From contig NW_024104416.1 of NCBI RefSeq assembly GCF_003945595.2, positions 1,625,878 to 1,689,877 of the forward strand: DNA of 64,000 bases, in the 5' to 3' direction. Made by a program: the position numbers and the translations under genes. The stretch comes from Pipra filicauda. Taxonomy: Eukaryota; Chordata; Aves; Passeriformes; Pipridae. The notes under the pieces were generated by a model that was given only the letters and a program-made list of their open reading frames with translations, was not told where the DNA came from and did not search any database. Positions within the stretch are counted from its first letter, which is position 1. Every line of letters begins with the position of its first letter. Shown in pieces: positions 25,908-37,715 of the stretch.

Positions 25908-27338
25908 TTAAAAGTCTCATCTAGCTTCTTTGCTTTTCAAAAACTGAGCAAAGATCTTGTAAGGAAGTTGACAAGATCTGCATGGATTGGAGAGTATCAA
26001 AGCCTGTAATATATTTTTATACTGTTGCTGCCCTTATCTATACAATTGTAAATTCCAGAAGTCTCAGCTACAGTCCTTGCCATGGTACAAACCAGTGGGA
26101 CAGCCCCTGTCCCTTTGAAGCCACGGTCTCGCTGAATAAACCAGGTAAATCACAGAAAGGATACCCAGCATTAGGGTGATGAAATGGCTCATGCAATATC
26201 AGGCAACACTCCAGTGACAGAATCAAGGAAAAAACTGAGCTTACCTGAGTCCCACCCGGGTCAGTGCCCTGTTTGGTGGACAATCCCATCCTCACACCTT
26301 GTCCAGCCCCTGTGGATTCACCACTGCTTCACACACAGCTGTGACACACAGGGAGACCACAACGTCCATGCTCACTCCTCCGTGATATAACTGAAAATAA
26401 AGTAGATCCTTTACCTTAACATCGTGTTTAATGAGAGTTACACTTTAATAGGTCTGATATTAAGTGCCAAATGACAGCAATAAGATGTGACAAATGTGTT
26501 TTGAGTATGAGAGACAAGACTGTTCTATATGTCACCTGCATTACTGTTATGCACAAGGATGCAAATACTTGCTGACATGAGGTAACACATGGGTGATACT
26601 TAGTAAAATCATGTCAAGGTAAATTTGATTAAGTGAGAGTGACACAACCTGATTTATGGATTCCATTGACACACTATTTCTTTCCTGGCAGTGGCAATAA
26701 TATTATTTATTTCTGTCAAATATAGCTTTCCACATTTACCACATTCTGTCTCTTGTATTAAATGGGTTCCATTATAATATTATTTATATGACATCAGTAC
26801 CAAGAAGGCCAAGTTAGGTCTTCTCTGTGAGATGAATAGTAAAATACTCCTGCCAAGAATTGTTTATTGCTGAAATAGTCAAGTCAGGCAAAGGGAGGTT
26901 AAAACAAATGAATTTTCATGTTCTACAGTCAAAGACACACTGACATCTTCATGCATGATTTCTTCATCTTCTCAAGTAACTCTGGAGGACTTTTTCATCA
27001 TGACTGACATGCAAGGTTCAATCTGCAGCTGATCTTGCTCTCTTTATTTTCCCACTCTTTGTATCAGCACTGATTTATCTCTCCTGCAGCCTCCTGATGT
27101 TTCCTCCACACAGTGTGGCACAGCCTGGCACTAATGCTGCCCAGCCTGGCAAAAACTCAGCTGGGCATGTTTTCCTATCACCAAATAAACCTGCTTCCAG
27201 ATTCTGTTCCACTAGACAATTTTTAATGAGACCAAGCCATGTTGTAATGTACTTTATGTTTAAAATTACAAGCATGAGGAATAAATAATCAGTACTGAAC
27301 AGGATCCTGAACACAGTGATAGAAGATTTCCACGTGAA
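25908..27338. other. Unique noncoding sequence
   Basis: AT-rich sequence with no supportable gene. AATATTATTTA occurs twice near 26698 and 26777. No transposon end was recognised. Confidence 0.6.
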
Positions 27339-27582
27339 GGGGACTCTGGAGGTCTCTAATCCTTCCACTCAAAGCAGGGCTAGCAAGGTCATGTTGCTCA
27401 GGTCATTGTACAGCCAAGTTCTGAATATCTCCAAGGATAAATATTCCTCTCTGAACTCCTGCTCTTACAATTTGAACCCATGACAGAAATCATAGTTTTG
27501 ACCCATATTTGACTACCCTCATGACGATAAAATTTTACCTTGTATAATTGGAGTGTTCTGTAGTACAGCTTGTGCCCACTGT
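27339..27582 (-). mobile_element. Old, diverged CR1 LINE fragment
   Basis: Reading along the plus strand, the order of blocks matches an older CR1 3' region in reverse. These are a GGACTCTGGAGGTCTCTAAT-like start, CTCAAAGCAGGGCTAGC, TTGCTCAGGTCATTGTACAG, TTCTGAATATCTCCAAGGAT, TTTGACTACCCTCATGACG and CTTGTGCCCACTG. These landmarks are those of avian CR1 copies of an older subfamily than the other fragments here. Small gaps and many substitutions indicate age. It is noncoding now. Boundaries are approximate, and assignment rests on remembered CR1 landmarks, not an alignment. Confidence 0.75.
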
Positions 27583-27949
27583 TTGTGAATCAGGGGAAGG
27601 AGAAAAGAAAACTGGAATGTCGGTTTTATTCCATAGGGAGCCTGTATCACATAACTCCACCTGGAAAACACAGACATAGGGCTAAAGAACATTATATCAG
27701 CCAAAAAGATGAAACAGATTTCAAAGTTCTAGCAAAAAAAAGAGGACATGGAGTTAAAGAAGAGGAAAGTAAAGGAGATCGAGCACCTCACTTTGCTGTG
27801 ACAACATTGAGATAGTTAAAAATAAGAAGCTCCATCATTTGCCAAAAAATCTTACAGCCAGATTTGTTTCCCGCAGCAACAGTATCAATAAAAATCTATT
27901 TTAACCCTTTCTATATGGCATGGGGTGAACTAGTCATTTGGGTAGAAGG
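27583..27949. other. Unique noncoding sequence
   Basis: No gene or repeat recognised between the old and the younger CR1 fragments. An 81-codon Lys/Glu-rich frame (27570-27815) has no recognisable product. Confidence 0.55.
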
Positions 27950-28750
27950 AATCATAGAATCATACAGTGATTGAATCATTTGGGTTGGAAAAGACCTCTG
28001 AGATCATCAAGTCCAAATTTTAACACCACACTGCCACGTGCACCACTAAACCACATCTGCACCCCTTTTAAACATCTCCAGGGATGGGGACTCCATCACT
28101 GCCCTGGGCAGCCTGTGTCAATGCCTGACCACCCTTTTAGTGAAGGAATTTTCCCAAGTATCCAACCTAAACCTCCCCTGGCAGAGCTTGAAGCCGTTTC
28201 CTCTCCTCCTGTCCCTTGTTCCCTGGGAGAAGAGCCTGAACCCCCCTGGTTCCCCCCTCCTGTCAGGGAGCTGCAGAGCCACAAGGTCCCCCCTGAGCCT
28301 CCTTTTCTCCAGGCTGAGCCCCCCCAGCTCCCTCAGCCCCTCCTGCTGCTCCGTTCCCTTCCCCAACTCCCTTCCCTGGACACACTCCAGCCTCTCCATG
28401 TCTTTCTTGTCATGAGGGGCCCAAAACTGAACCCAGGATTTGGAGGTGCCTCAGCAGTGCCAGCACAGGGACAGTCACTGCCCTGGTCCTGCTGCCACTA
28501 TTGCTGGTACAGCCCAGGTGCCCTTGGCTTTCCTGCCCCCCTGGGCACACCTGGGCTTATGTTCAGCTGCTGTGAACTAACACCCCCAGATCCTTTTCCA
28601 GCTTTCCAGCCCCTCTGCCCCAGCCTGGAGCTGCAGGGGGTTGTGGTGACCCAAGGACAGGACTCAGCACTTGGACATGTTGAACCTCACCCCATGGGGC
28701 TCAGCCCATGGATCCAGCCTGTGCAGATCCCTCTGCAGAGCCTGGAGAGA
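27950..28750 (-). mobile_element. CR1 LINE 3' fragment, about 800 bp (minus)
   Basis: The low-coordinate end shows the CR1 3' terminus in reverse (AATCATAGAATCATACAG, the ATTCTATG-type repeat). Moving up, the minus strand reads backwards through the 3' end and the carboxy third of ORF2 (blocks such as REL-GGLSLEKRRLRGDL are visible). It breaks off near 28750 at CTCTGCAGAG. The element is 5'-truncated and carries frame breaks, so it is inactive. An 81-base stretch (28448-28528) is exactly the reverse complement of 56970-57050 in the longer copy, showing that both belong to one fairly young subfamily. The 276-codon frame on the opposite strand is only antisense of this element. Confidence 0.95.
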
Positions 28751-28768
28751 CGGGGCACAGGTAATCAA

Positions 28769-28870
28769 GTAAAGAAGTACTTACTTAGCCAGGTTCATTA
28801 AGGAGGAGAGGAAACTGAGAGATGACTAAATGCTGCTACAGCTCTGTCTAGCACCTTATTCCTGGGGATA
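28769..28870 (+). repeat. Direct duplication, copy A
   Basis: This segment (TAGCCAGGTTCATTAAGGAG, then GAGAGATGACTAAATG, then CACCTTATTCCTGGGG) recurs about 1.25 kb downstream at 30018-30106. There are a few substitutions, and about 12 extra bases are present here (ACAGCTCTGTCT region). The copy starts within 20 bases of the truncated 5' end of the neighbouring CR1. I do not recognise the unit. It may be a local duplication or two copies of an unknown dispersed repeat. Confidence 0.8.
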
Positions 28871-30017
28871 AATAATGTAAGTAGGTTAGTTCAGTTCAGG
28901 TTGTTAACATAGCAGCTGACATTCTTGAGCTGGTGCACACCTTCCAATGAGGAGAAGTTCCCTCTTTTGGATGGAAGTGGACAGTAGAGAATAGACCAGA
29001 ACTTTCAGATGTTCTCTCCATCCAGACCACCTTCTAGAGAGTGACTTGCTGAAGAGGAGTTTACCACTCTAGCAACTCTGCTGGCTTTCAGAGTGTGTGG
29101 TGGGACTCAGGAGCAATCATTAGCGAGAACCTCCAGAACAAAATTACAAAAATCACATGCCTTATATGTTCCCATGACACCCTGTGAGTGCCACACACGG
29201 AGCAAAGAGGAGCAGTAAATCTGTCCCATCACATTCATTGGAGACCTTTGCCCTTTTAAAAATAATGGATTTGGCAGGAAAGGCTGGCCACTGCTGCTTC
29301 ACTTGCTATCAATATATTCTTAATAGGAATGACTAAACCAGCAGCTGAGCCCATCCCTACCACCACAGAGAACTGTGCAACACACCACCAATGAAAACCT
29401 GCTGTAAAAAATTTGGCAATACAGATTGTAAATAGGAGGTTTAGTGGCAGCTGTCAGATTACCTCTGTTGTAAAGTTGCTCCTTTAAATTTACAGCACTG
29501 CAATCACAAAAACTGTAATTAAAAGCCATGGAAATTACTGTTTGCATTTCTAATGCAACAGCAATTTCAAAACAATGTATCAATATGGAGCAACAAAGAA
29601 ATTGTCTGTTTTCAAAACGGAGAAGAGATTTTGTTCTATGATACATATGTGTTTCCCAGCATGATTTTTCTTTTAATGACGCCTCATAGCAAAATAGTCC
29701 ACTCTACTTACCGATCATGTTAAGCTGTTGCCATGGAAATGTGAAGACCCTACTGTACTCAGACGTTAACTCTTAAGGCACAGCTTTGCACTCTCTTTAA
29801 TAGCAATTTTTGTTTAAAAAGAGAGCTCTTGGCAATGCAGAATTCGTTTATTTTCCAACTGTCTTGCACAATAGCTTTGTAAGGAATACAATGATTAGGG
29901 CTTGTTCCAGGGGTGTTGCAAAGAGCAGAACAGCCAGCCATACAAAAATATCCCCCCACATCATTTCCCTATGAATAGAGGATTATGAGAAAAGTGACAA
30001 ACAGCTCCACAGACAAT
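28871..30017. other. Unique noncoding sequence with an X-box-like site
   Basis: No gene supported. It lies between the two direct-repeat copies and is not itself duplicated. It contains an RFX/X-box-like site at 29727-29740 within a motif-rich AT-rich stretch (about 29470-29780) that could be conserved noncoding DNA. Confidence 0.55.
29727..29740. promoter_or_regulatory. RFX X-box-like motif
   Basis: GTTGCCATGGAAAT differs from the RFX-family palindromic consensus GTTNCCATGGNAAC only at the last base. RFX factors bind such dyads in ciliary and immune gene control. Function at this site is inference from motif match alone; no nearby promoter is visible. Confidence 0.35.
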
Positions 30018-30106
30018 GTAAGGAGTACTTCATTAGCCAAGTTCATTAAGTAGGAGAGGAAATTGAGAGATGACTGAACACTGCTAACACCTTATTCCTA
30101 GGGGTA
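30018..30106 (+). repeat. Direct duplication, copy B
   Basis: Second copy of the unit at 28769-28870, in the same orientation (TAGCCAAGTTCATTAAGTAG, GAGAGATGACTGAAC, CACCTTATTCCTAGGGG). It lacks the ~12-base insertion of copy A. Flanks on both sides differ from those of copy A, so the duplicated segment is only about 90-100 bp. Confidence 0.8.
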
Positions 30107-33100
30107 AAAAAAGGATTATATTTTCTCCTTTCCCCTCCACTTCTATAGTTTCTTTTAGAAACAAAGATCAAAGACAGAAGGAAACAACCATCTTAAAACC
30201 ATTGCTTGTATTGTTTCTCTTGATCTTTTTCTTTTATTTTTAAGAGATTTTTGGTCATCAGGGCATTGAAACAAGAGCAGTGAATTCGAGAATTGGGTGC
30301 AGATCAGTTGTAAATAGCTGCCTTCAGTTTAGGGAAATCAGATACAACCTGGCTGTGATTCCAGCCACATCTGCTCCTGCCATAGTGCTGGCTACAGAGG
30401 TTGTGCAGCTCTGGCCCAGCTGACTGACACAGCTAAGAAACATATTTAGCCATGAGTCAGCATGGCAAGGGATTTTGGATGGTAGCTAAAGAAATCCCAA
30501 CATTCAGACAAATTTTCTACTTAAATGACCAAAAATGACATAGTACTTTTATTTTTTCTGTAGCCTTCTTATATCCAGATGAGTATTTCTGAAGAAATAA
30601 TTCTCATGCACGTGAATGCAACTAAAATGAGTTGCAGGGAAGTTAATTCCAGATGTCCAGTTACAGTCAGCTGGAGAACCATCTGACTCTCAAACACAGC
30701 CTTGTGAAGGTACAGCAAATGCATTCTGTTCTTGGTAAGACGTCCTGATCTTATAGGTAATATCATTATTATGAACAATGCCTCAGCAGGCATTTTCCTA
30801 AGCATTGCCAACATAAGAAAAATAGCCTTGCATTCCTGGCACCTTTAATCATTTTTAACACTTTTGTTTGCCTGTGGTTCTTTCTTGCCTTACAAAAAGC
30901 GAACACAATGCTCATATTGCTTCATTTAAACTTGCACTAACCAAAAACCCAGGTAATTCTGAAAAACATGTGTCAGCTTTGTGATTTATAATAGTGAATT
31001 ACATGCTTACTGTATGTAGCAGGTATAAATCAGCATAGTAGGCCTCCTGATGCTCAGATAACTTGTTTTACAATCTTTATCTTCCTAAAGCTAAAGAAGT
31101 TGATTTAGATGGCTTTAAAAGCTTAAATGAAATACAGCCTATGTGTGTAGTTTCTAATAACACACATCAAATCTTTATCCATGGTAAGAAGACTAAATCT
31201 TGAGTCTACACCTTTTTCCTGTGATAAATGCATTGCATTTCTCTTCATTGGTGACAGACTGCAGGCCAGACCTCTTGCTTCCTGCAAAGAACCTCAAGTA
31301 CTTGTGATTTGGTGTTGGATATCCCTAAAAAGCAGCAATATAGAGTAGGGTTGGCAGCTGCAGTGTGCCTTCACTATGATTGATGCCATCAATAGCCCAA
31401 ACACAGCACTGGGGGCCAGGAACCCTCCTGTGCACTGTAAACCTGGATTTGTCACTAATTCTCTTTGAAGACAGAGGCAGGTGATGTGTGTGTCCTTACA
31501 GCCCCCCGAGCCAGGGAAGGGTCGATTACCTTGCACAAGTGCAGAGATGTTTTGATGACTAAATAATTGCCTCAATAAATGTCAAGTATCCTTAGAACAC
31601 ATCCCTACCCAGTGTTTATCAGCTGAAGATGACAAGCTTTAAAGTCACTCCCTGGAGAGACATCTAAATATGTCAGTGACTGTTGGCCCCATGCAAGCCC
31701 AGTGGAAAATCTGGTGACTGCTTTTTTTTAAATTATTTTTATCAGATATTTATATCACCCTGTTTATTCCTTTACTGTGTTTCATATGTATCTTCCTTCC
31801 TCTCTTCAAGACAAAAGAATGTGAATGTTCTTGCTTCCATTAAAGGCGAGTGACAGAAGCCCAGAAAGGCTGAATTACCTGTGCAGTCATTATGAAGTCT
31901 CATAAATCGGGGGCAGGAACTTAGATATTTAAAAATTAGTCCAATTTATCAATCAATTCTTAAATGTCATTCCTTTCCTGTGCTGTCATCTCCTGTAACC
32001 ATCACAGAAGCACTTGACAAATATAAGAAGGCTACCACAGGAAGGATGAGACTGCATTTTAACATCCATCTTTACATCCAACTGATATCCACTGGAGCCA
32101 AGGATCAGAGCAGTAATAGGAGCTGGAAGATGCAATTAAGCTTTTCATCCGCTTTGCAACATTGTCAAAATCTGGCTCCTTAAACATGACTGTGAAAATA
32201 ACTGATTTTTGCACTGTGAACTTTCATGATCGCTGAAAAATAAATCCAAATCACCTCATAGGTCGCTAAATAGGATCTTAGATTTATCTAAAAGTCCCAT
32301 CCCACTTACATTTTATTTTAGCCTTCACCCCAGGGATGCCCAGCCCAGCCCTGCAGTGAATGATCAGGTGTTTGGCAGCATGTCTGCAGCTCCTGCTCGA
32401 CCCAGGAGGGCTCTCTCCCTTCCCTCTCACTGGGATAAATGCCAACATCAGGATGTAGCTGGGAAAAACACACAGTCCATCAGCTGCAGCCTCTGGAAAC
32501 TCTGGAGCCCTTGTGGCAGAGTCAACAGGTCATCCCAGGGATCAACTCCATGGGACATGTGTGGCTCCAACAACAGGGGTGATCCATGGCTCCCACCTGG
32601 GCTGCAGGAGGGACCAGGAGAAGTGGTGAGGGACAGCAATCAAGGGGTGATAAGAACAAGGGATGATGATATTCAGGCCACCCCTCAGTGAAAACTGTGT
32701 CATTTTCACTCAAAAAGTTCCTAGTAAAAGCAGAAACTTAATTGCTTAGCAAAAGGCCAAAATTATGATCTCAACTGAAAAAACCAGGAATGTTATTCAT
32801 TAAAACATGTGATGTCCTTAAAATGTCATTAAAACAACAGAATCCCAAATAATAACCGTAGTATTTGATTCTGTCTGGGAGAAATAATAAAAAAATAAGG
32901 ATTTTTATCAGACTCCTGTACTATCTTACAAAAAGGGTTATTTGTCACAGAGGATCCCCTAACATTCCAGTAGAAGTCATTGAAAATTCTGTGTGTATGA
33001 ACAAGAAGACAACATAAATCCTTTTAAATATATTTAATTAACAAAAAAATAACCTACCCAAAAATCTCATTTTGAAAATAAACCCTGCAGGAACTCCAGC

Positions 33101-36100
33101 ATACAAATCAATTACTACATATATTCCTTAAGAGTTAGTCTAGATGCCAAGTGAAAATCAATGTGATTATTTGACTTTACTATAGGACAACACCAGCTTT
33201 ATGAAAGTGTTTGTCTTGTGTTCAACTGAAATTTTGATATTATTTGTACTTTCAGACTCAAAAGAGACAAACCAAATATATTTGAATAGGATCCCATTAC
33301 AAAAATTAAACCAAAACTCAATGTAAATAAATGAAATTAAAGATACATAGTGTCATGCAATCCCAGAAGGGACCTCAGGTAGTGCAAATGAAAACTCACT
33401 GCATTGTTTTCTCCCTGCATGACTGAAAAAATGAACAACATCTATGTGAAAAAGTGTGAGATTTTCCCAGAATGAATAGGTAGCACATTTCCAACTTTTA
33501 CCTCCTCATGTACAGCTCTCACTCAACTAGTGTTTATTTTGACTTAAAGGTCCTTTGGGTCAACTTTTTCAGAAGCAGAAAATACAGATATCATGATATA
33601 AGGACAAGACTTTGCATAATATTGGAGTACAGAGGTAAAACATTTTCATTTACATTTTCAGCATAAATGCAGGTCTCTCAAGTCAAAGGCCTGGAGAGAT
33701 ATTTAGGACGTTTTATTTTAGGGAGAAGGTGCAGAATGTATTTCCAAGGAATATTAAAATTGAGGATTTTGTGGAAAGGACATAATTAAGCACACTCGCA
33801 GTAAGATAATGTGGAATGAAAAGCAGAAGGGTTCATATATCTACAGGATTTTCCAACAAAGAAAAATATATTTCAAATGTAATGCAGGTGACTGATGCAG
33901 ACATGCCTTTATCCTCACCTGCACTTATCAGCTGCCAACATTTCAAATTGCATTGCTCTCACTGGAGTGAAACTTCCCCTGTTCTTATACTGACTGGAGC
34001 TTATCTGCAGCACCAGGACATAATGGGTCTGCTTGAAAGATGCAGATCCTCCTTTAGCACTTAATTCCGTTGGATTTAAGTCAAACCCTTAGGGTGAGCA
34101 CCTGTTTTTAACAGGCTCATCAAGGATGAAACACCCCTTTAGCATCAGCAGCCCGATACCTGAACGGTGCAAAAGGCTGAATTTTCAAGTGGCTTTTGGG
34201 GAGAATTGACCATAGCAGGTAACTTCTGAATGGAGGGGAACGTGCTCTGCACATTTCAGGACTCAGTGCAATCTTCAGGCTCCCAACACCTCAGGCAAAA
34301 GTGAGGGGTAAATTAGCTCCTGAGCAGCTTCCCCTTCAGCAGGAGACCCACTCCAAAGCCCTCGCCCATTAAATACCCTTCCAGGTCAGGAGAGCAAGGA
34401 GCTGGTTAAGAACCAGCCCCCTGTTGCCTGAACTGTACTTTACTGGGATTCTGCTTTTAGTTTTTCATGCTGTGATTATTGAGAGGCCGTGTGAGATGGC
34501 AGTGCCTCTGCTTCAAAATCCAGCCACTTTTTGTGATGTCCAGGCTGCAGCCTGCAGGCAGGTCCACAGGGGTCATAAGTGGCAGAAGCACTCATCCTAT
34601 CCCAAAGAGCTGAGTTCCCTGGGAAAGGCATCAGCTACTGTCTGTCTTTTGTACTTGGAAGCAGAGGAAGCACTTTGAATATGTAGCTTGGGCTCAGGAT
34701 TTCATAGCCAGTTTACACAGAACTTCCAAGTACAGCAGGGCTTAGTTTGTTCATCATTCCCTCATCTCCTTGGCATCTGGAAAATGCAAATCCAGGCAAT
34801 GTGTCTCTGCCACTGACCTCAGTTCAAGAGTACCTGGGGTAAGTTTCCCGGAGCTGATATCATATGCCAGCAAGCAATACTTATGTTGTGTAGTTGCTAC
34901 AGAGAGGTAATGGCTGTGCTTTGACACACAATGGATAAAAGAATTTCCACAATTGCAAATCAGAATTATTCAAAGATATAAAATACAGTGGATTTCTCTG
35001 TTTTAATTCAGGCATACAGCCTTTTCTCTGCTCGCTCTCTACAGCACTCCAGCTAGAACTGTATAACACTGGAGCTGAAGGCAGCACTTAATCACAGGAA
35101 CACAGCAAAACTGTCTCAAACAACACAAGTAATTGCCCATTTCATATGGCAAACAATAATGGGTACAATGGCCCACCTTCCTCCCTGCTTTTAACCTGGC
35201 CAAGAACTGTACCTGCAGAATGAACAGGCATTTCCCATGTATTTGCCTTTTTGCCCTAGTTTGATTGATGTAATGCATCCTTCTCTTTCCTTCTGTTGCA
35301 GTAAAATGTTGCAAGATTACATCAAGGCTGATGCACTCTCAGTCCATCAGAGCAGATTTCTGCATAAAACTTCCCTGACAATACCTTGTTTGTCCTCTCT
35401 GCAAACTTGCAGTGTTGGAAGTGTCAGCACAGGCAATTAAAGTTTAATTATTCACTCAATCTATTAGGACGAAATTCAGGTTAGTGCAGAGGATCTGCAC
35501 AAGACTCCCTGTGCAGTTTCAGCACATCACAAGGGAGGCTGCTCAGGTAGGAGTGGATTTGACCAGGTAAACCTACCCAGTCCAGAGGCTTTCTGGACAA
35601 AGGAAGCTACAGTTGTTTTGCCTGCATTTCTAATGGCTAAAGACTATTTATTCTGGAACAGATGATCCAGTGCATGGAATGGGGCATCACTGACCACAAG
35701 GAAACCTCCATGTAAGTCAAATGGTCAAAAGCTCACATGGCTGGGAACTCAGACTGCTGACAGAAAATATCTGTCCCTGCCCTCAAAAATATCCTTCCTG
35801 CCCTCAAAGGTATTCTTTTTCCTTCCACAGTCTCTTAAAGGCAACTTCCATAACCTTTTCCTCACCACCAAACTTCAGTCAGACTTGATTTCCCAACACT
35901 AATGAGGATATCCTGATTTCAACAACAGCAGCAAAAAACCTCTGAGATTTTGATAAAAACAGACATGTTTCTTCTCCTGAGATTCCCACCAGTCTCTAGC
36001 TGGTCTTTTGGAGAGCTCCTCTTTCCTTACAGCTGATTTTTGACAGCTTGCTCTGTTATCCTCTCAATAGTGCTGCAGATAGTGCTTCCAGACAGTGCTG

Positions 36101-37655
36101 CAGAGTGGACTGAGGGTCTGTTACCAATCTGCTAAAAATAGAAATATTTCCCAAGTCATGCTGCTCTCAGAAATGTCTGACAGATAACGTAGCAGTGGGT
36201 TGAGCACTGTCTGTATGACTTCAGGCCTGATGGCCATTTTATTTCATGAGCCTGAAACTGTTGCATTTCTGTGAAAGTCAGTGGAATTGCATCAGCATCA
36301 AACCAGTGCAATGGAGTGGTGAATTACAGTTAAATTCAATCTGTAGGAGATGGAGAGTGACTACAACAACTCCTAACACTCTTGTAAGACCCTCTGAACA
36401 CCATCATTTATTATTTCTCCGACTTTGTCATCTCCCCTCAGATACATTTGCCATGATGTTCCCCAAAGATAATGACCAACTGTTACAGGATTAGATTCTA
36501 CAAAAACGTGGTGGTAGGAACAGGGAAAGCCTCTGTGTGATCCAGTAGATCAGCTGGGATAGATCAGCTCGCTGGATGGAGCAAGCAGATGGTTCTACCA
36601 TGATGCACAGAGGTTTCACCTTGGTATTTAATGAGTCTACACTCATCCATATAAATTTGGTACCTTTCACACTCGAATAGCAAAATATCCTTGTTATAGC
36701 AAAGTTGACTATCAATAAAACATACAGGAGGTGTTTCAATTAGAACTGATCAGCAGTGCCCCTCAGTAATCTCTGTTTCTAACTCTGACTTCATGTGCTG
36801 CAATGGCTGCAGTATAAGGGCAATGGGAAAGGCAATAAAAATAACATATAGGTTTCAAATGACATGTGCTACAGGTAATATCTCAGGTCATCACAGCTGA
36901 AAAAAATGTTTTGAAATTAAATATATTTCATGATCGACCTTTTATTGTCATAAATGGCTTTGCTTTGATTCTGTGCTGTATAAGTATTTCATATGTCACA
37001 TTTCATACCTGTAGATTTTTTTGTGCTATTATGGAGTTTTCCTGTGTGGTTGTATACAACAATAATTATTTTGTGGCAAGTAATAACATTAAAGCAAAGA
37101 ACTAAGAAGTAGTTTAGACCTACCCCCAGCAACTCTGCAACAATTCTTGGCTATTCATACAATAGCAGGCATGTTTTGTTTGAGTACTGAACCCAAAGCA
37201 AGACATGATAGAAACAATTTCTGGTCTTGATCCTGTTTGACCACATCAGAATGGATTTCAACTTACTATGCTAAAAAGGAAGCATGTGGTATGTTCAGCT
37301 TAGAAATACATGCACACACAAACAAGGAAATGCAGTTTCTGGTGTGCCCAGTAGCTGGTGGGCCTGGCTTTACCTTGGTGAATTTGTGAAAATTATTAAG
37401 GACTAAATCTGAAAAATACCCACTGAATCTTACTCTCTCTCTTGGAAGTTTGAAACATTCAACACTGACAGTCTAACTGATGTGGTCCTGATAATTAAGA
37501 GTTAAAGGTCTCAAGCTGAGCGTCAGAAATAACAATATTTAACTTGAAGCAGGTACTTGAAAATGTGCCTGTTGGCCTCCCGGATTCATTAGACCTTTAA
37601 GTGAGGGGTATGAAAATTGCACCTAGGCTTCCTGCACAAATCTTCAGAACATTCC
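30107..37655. other. Unique noncoding sequence, about 7.5 kb
   Basis: No gene supported; frames reach at most 111 codons (32356-32691), with a GC-richer patch at 32330-32690. A weak CR1-tail-like piece lies at 33351-33392. A near-perfect ~22-bp tandem pair (CTGCCCTCAAA core) is at 35766-35808. A probable ancient repeat remnant is at 36265-36325. Confidence 0.6.
36265..36325 (+). repeat. Possible ancient amniote repeat remnant
   Basis: The order GTGAAAGTCAGTGGAATTGC, then ATCAGCATCAAACCAGTGCA, resembles a motif I associate with old interspersed repeats shared by birds, turtles and crocodilians (GAAGTCAATGG followed by a TTACACCAGC-like block). I cannot name the family. The match is by recollection and the piece is short and diverged. 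Confidence 0.35.
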
Positions 37656-37715
37656 AGGACATTTCTAGCTGTAAACAACAAACTCAGGACATTTCTAGCT
37701 GTAAACAACAAACTC
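37656..37715 (+). repeat. Perfect 30-bp tandem duplication
   Basis: Two adjacent identical 30-base units (37656-37685 and 37686-37715), each beginning AGGACATTTC and ending AACAAACTC. Absence of any difference suggests a recent event, for example replication slippage, or an assembly artefact. No function is implied. Confidence 0.97.

Noticed and set aside
27971..28801. 276-codon open frame, Pro/Leu-rich
   Set aside because: It is the antisense of the CR1 fragment at 27950-28750. Related antisense frames appear over the other CR1 copies, so it is not a gene.
33351..33392. CR1 3'-end-like piece (TCATGCAATCCCAGAAGGGA)
   Set aside because: Only about 40 bases resemble a CR1 terminus and the following sequence does not continue as CR1; too short to call.
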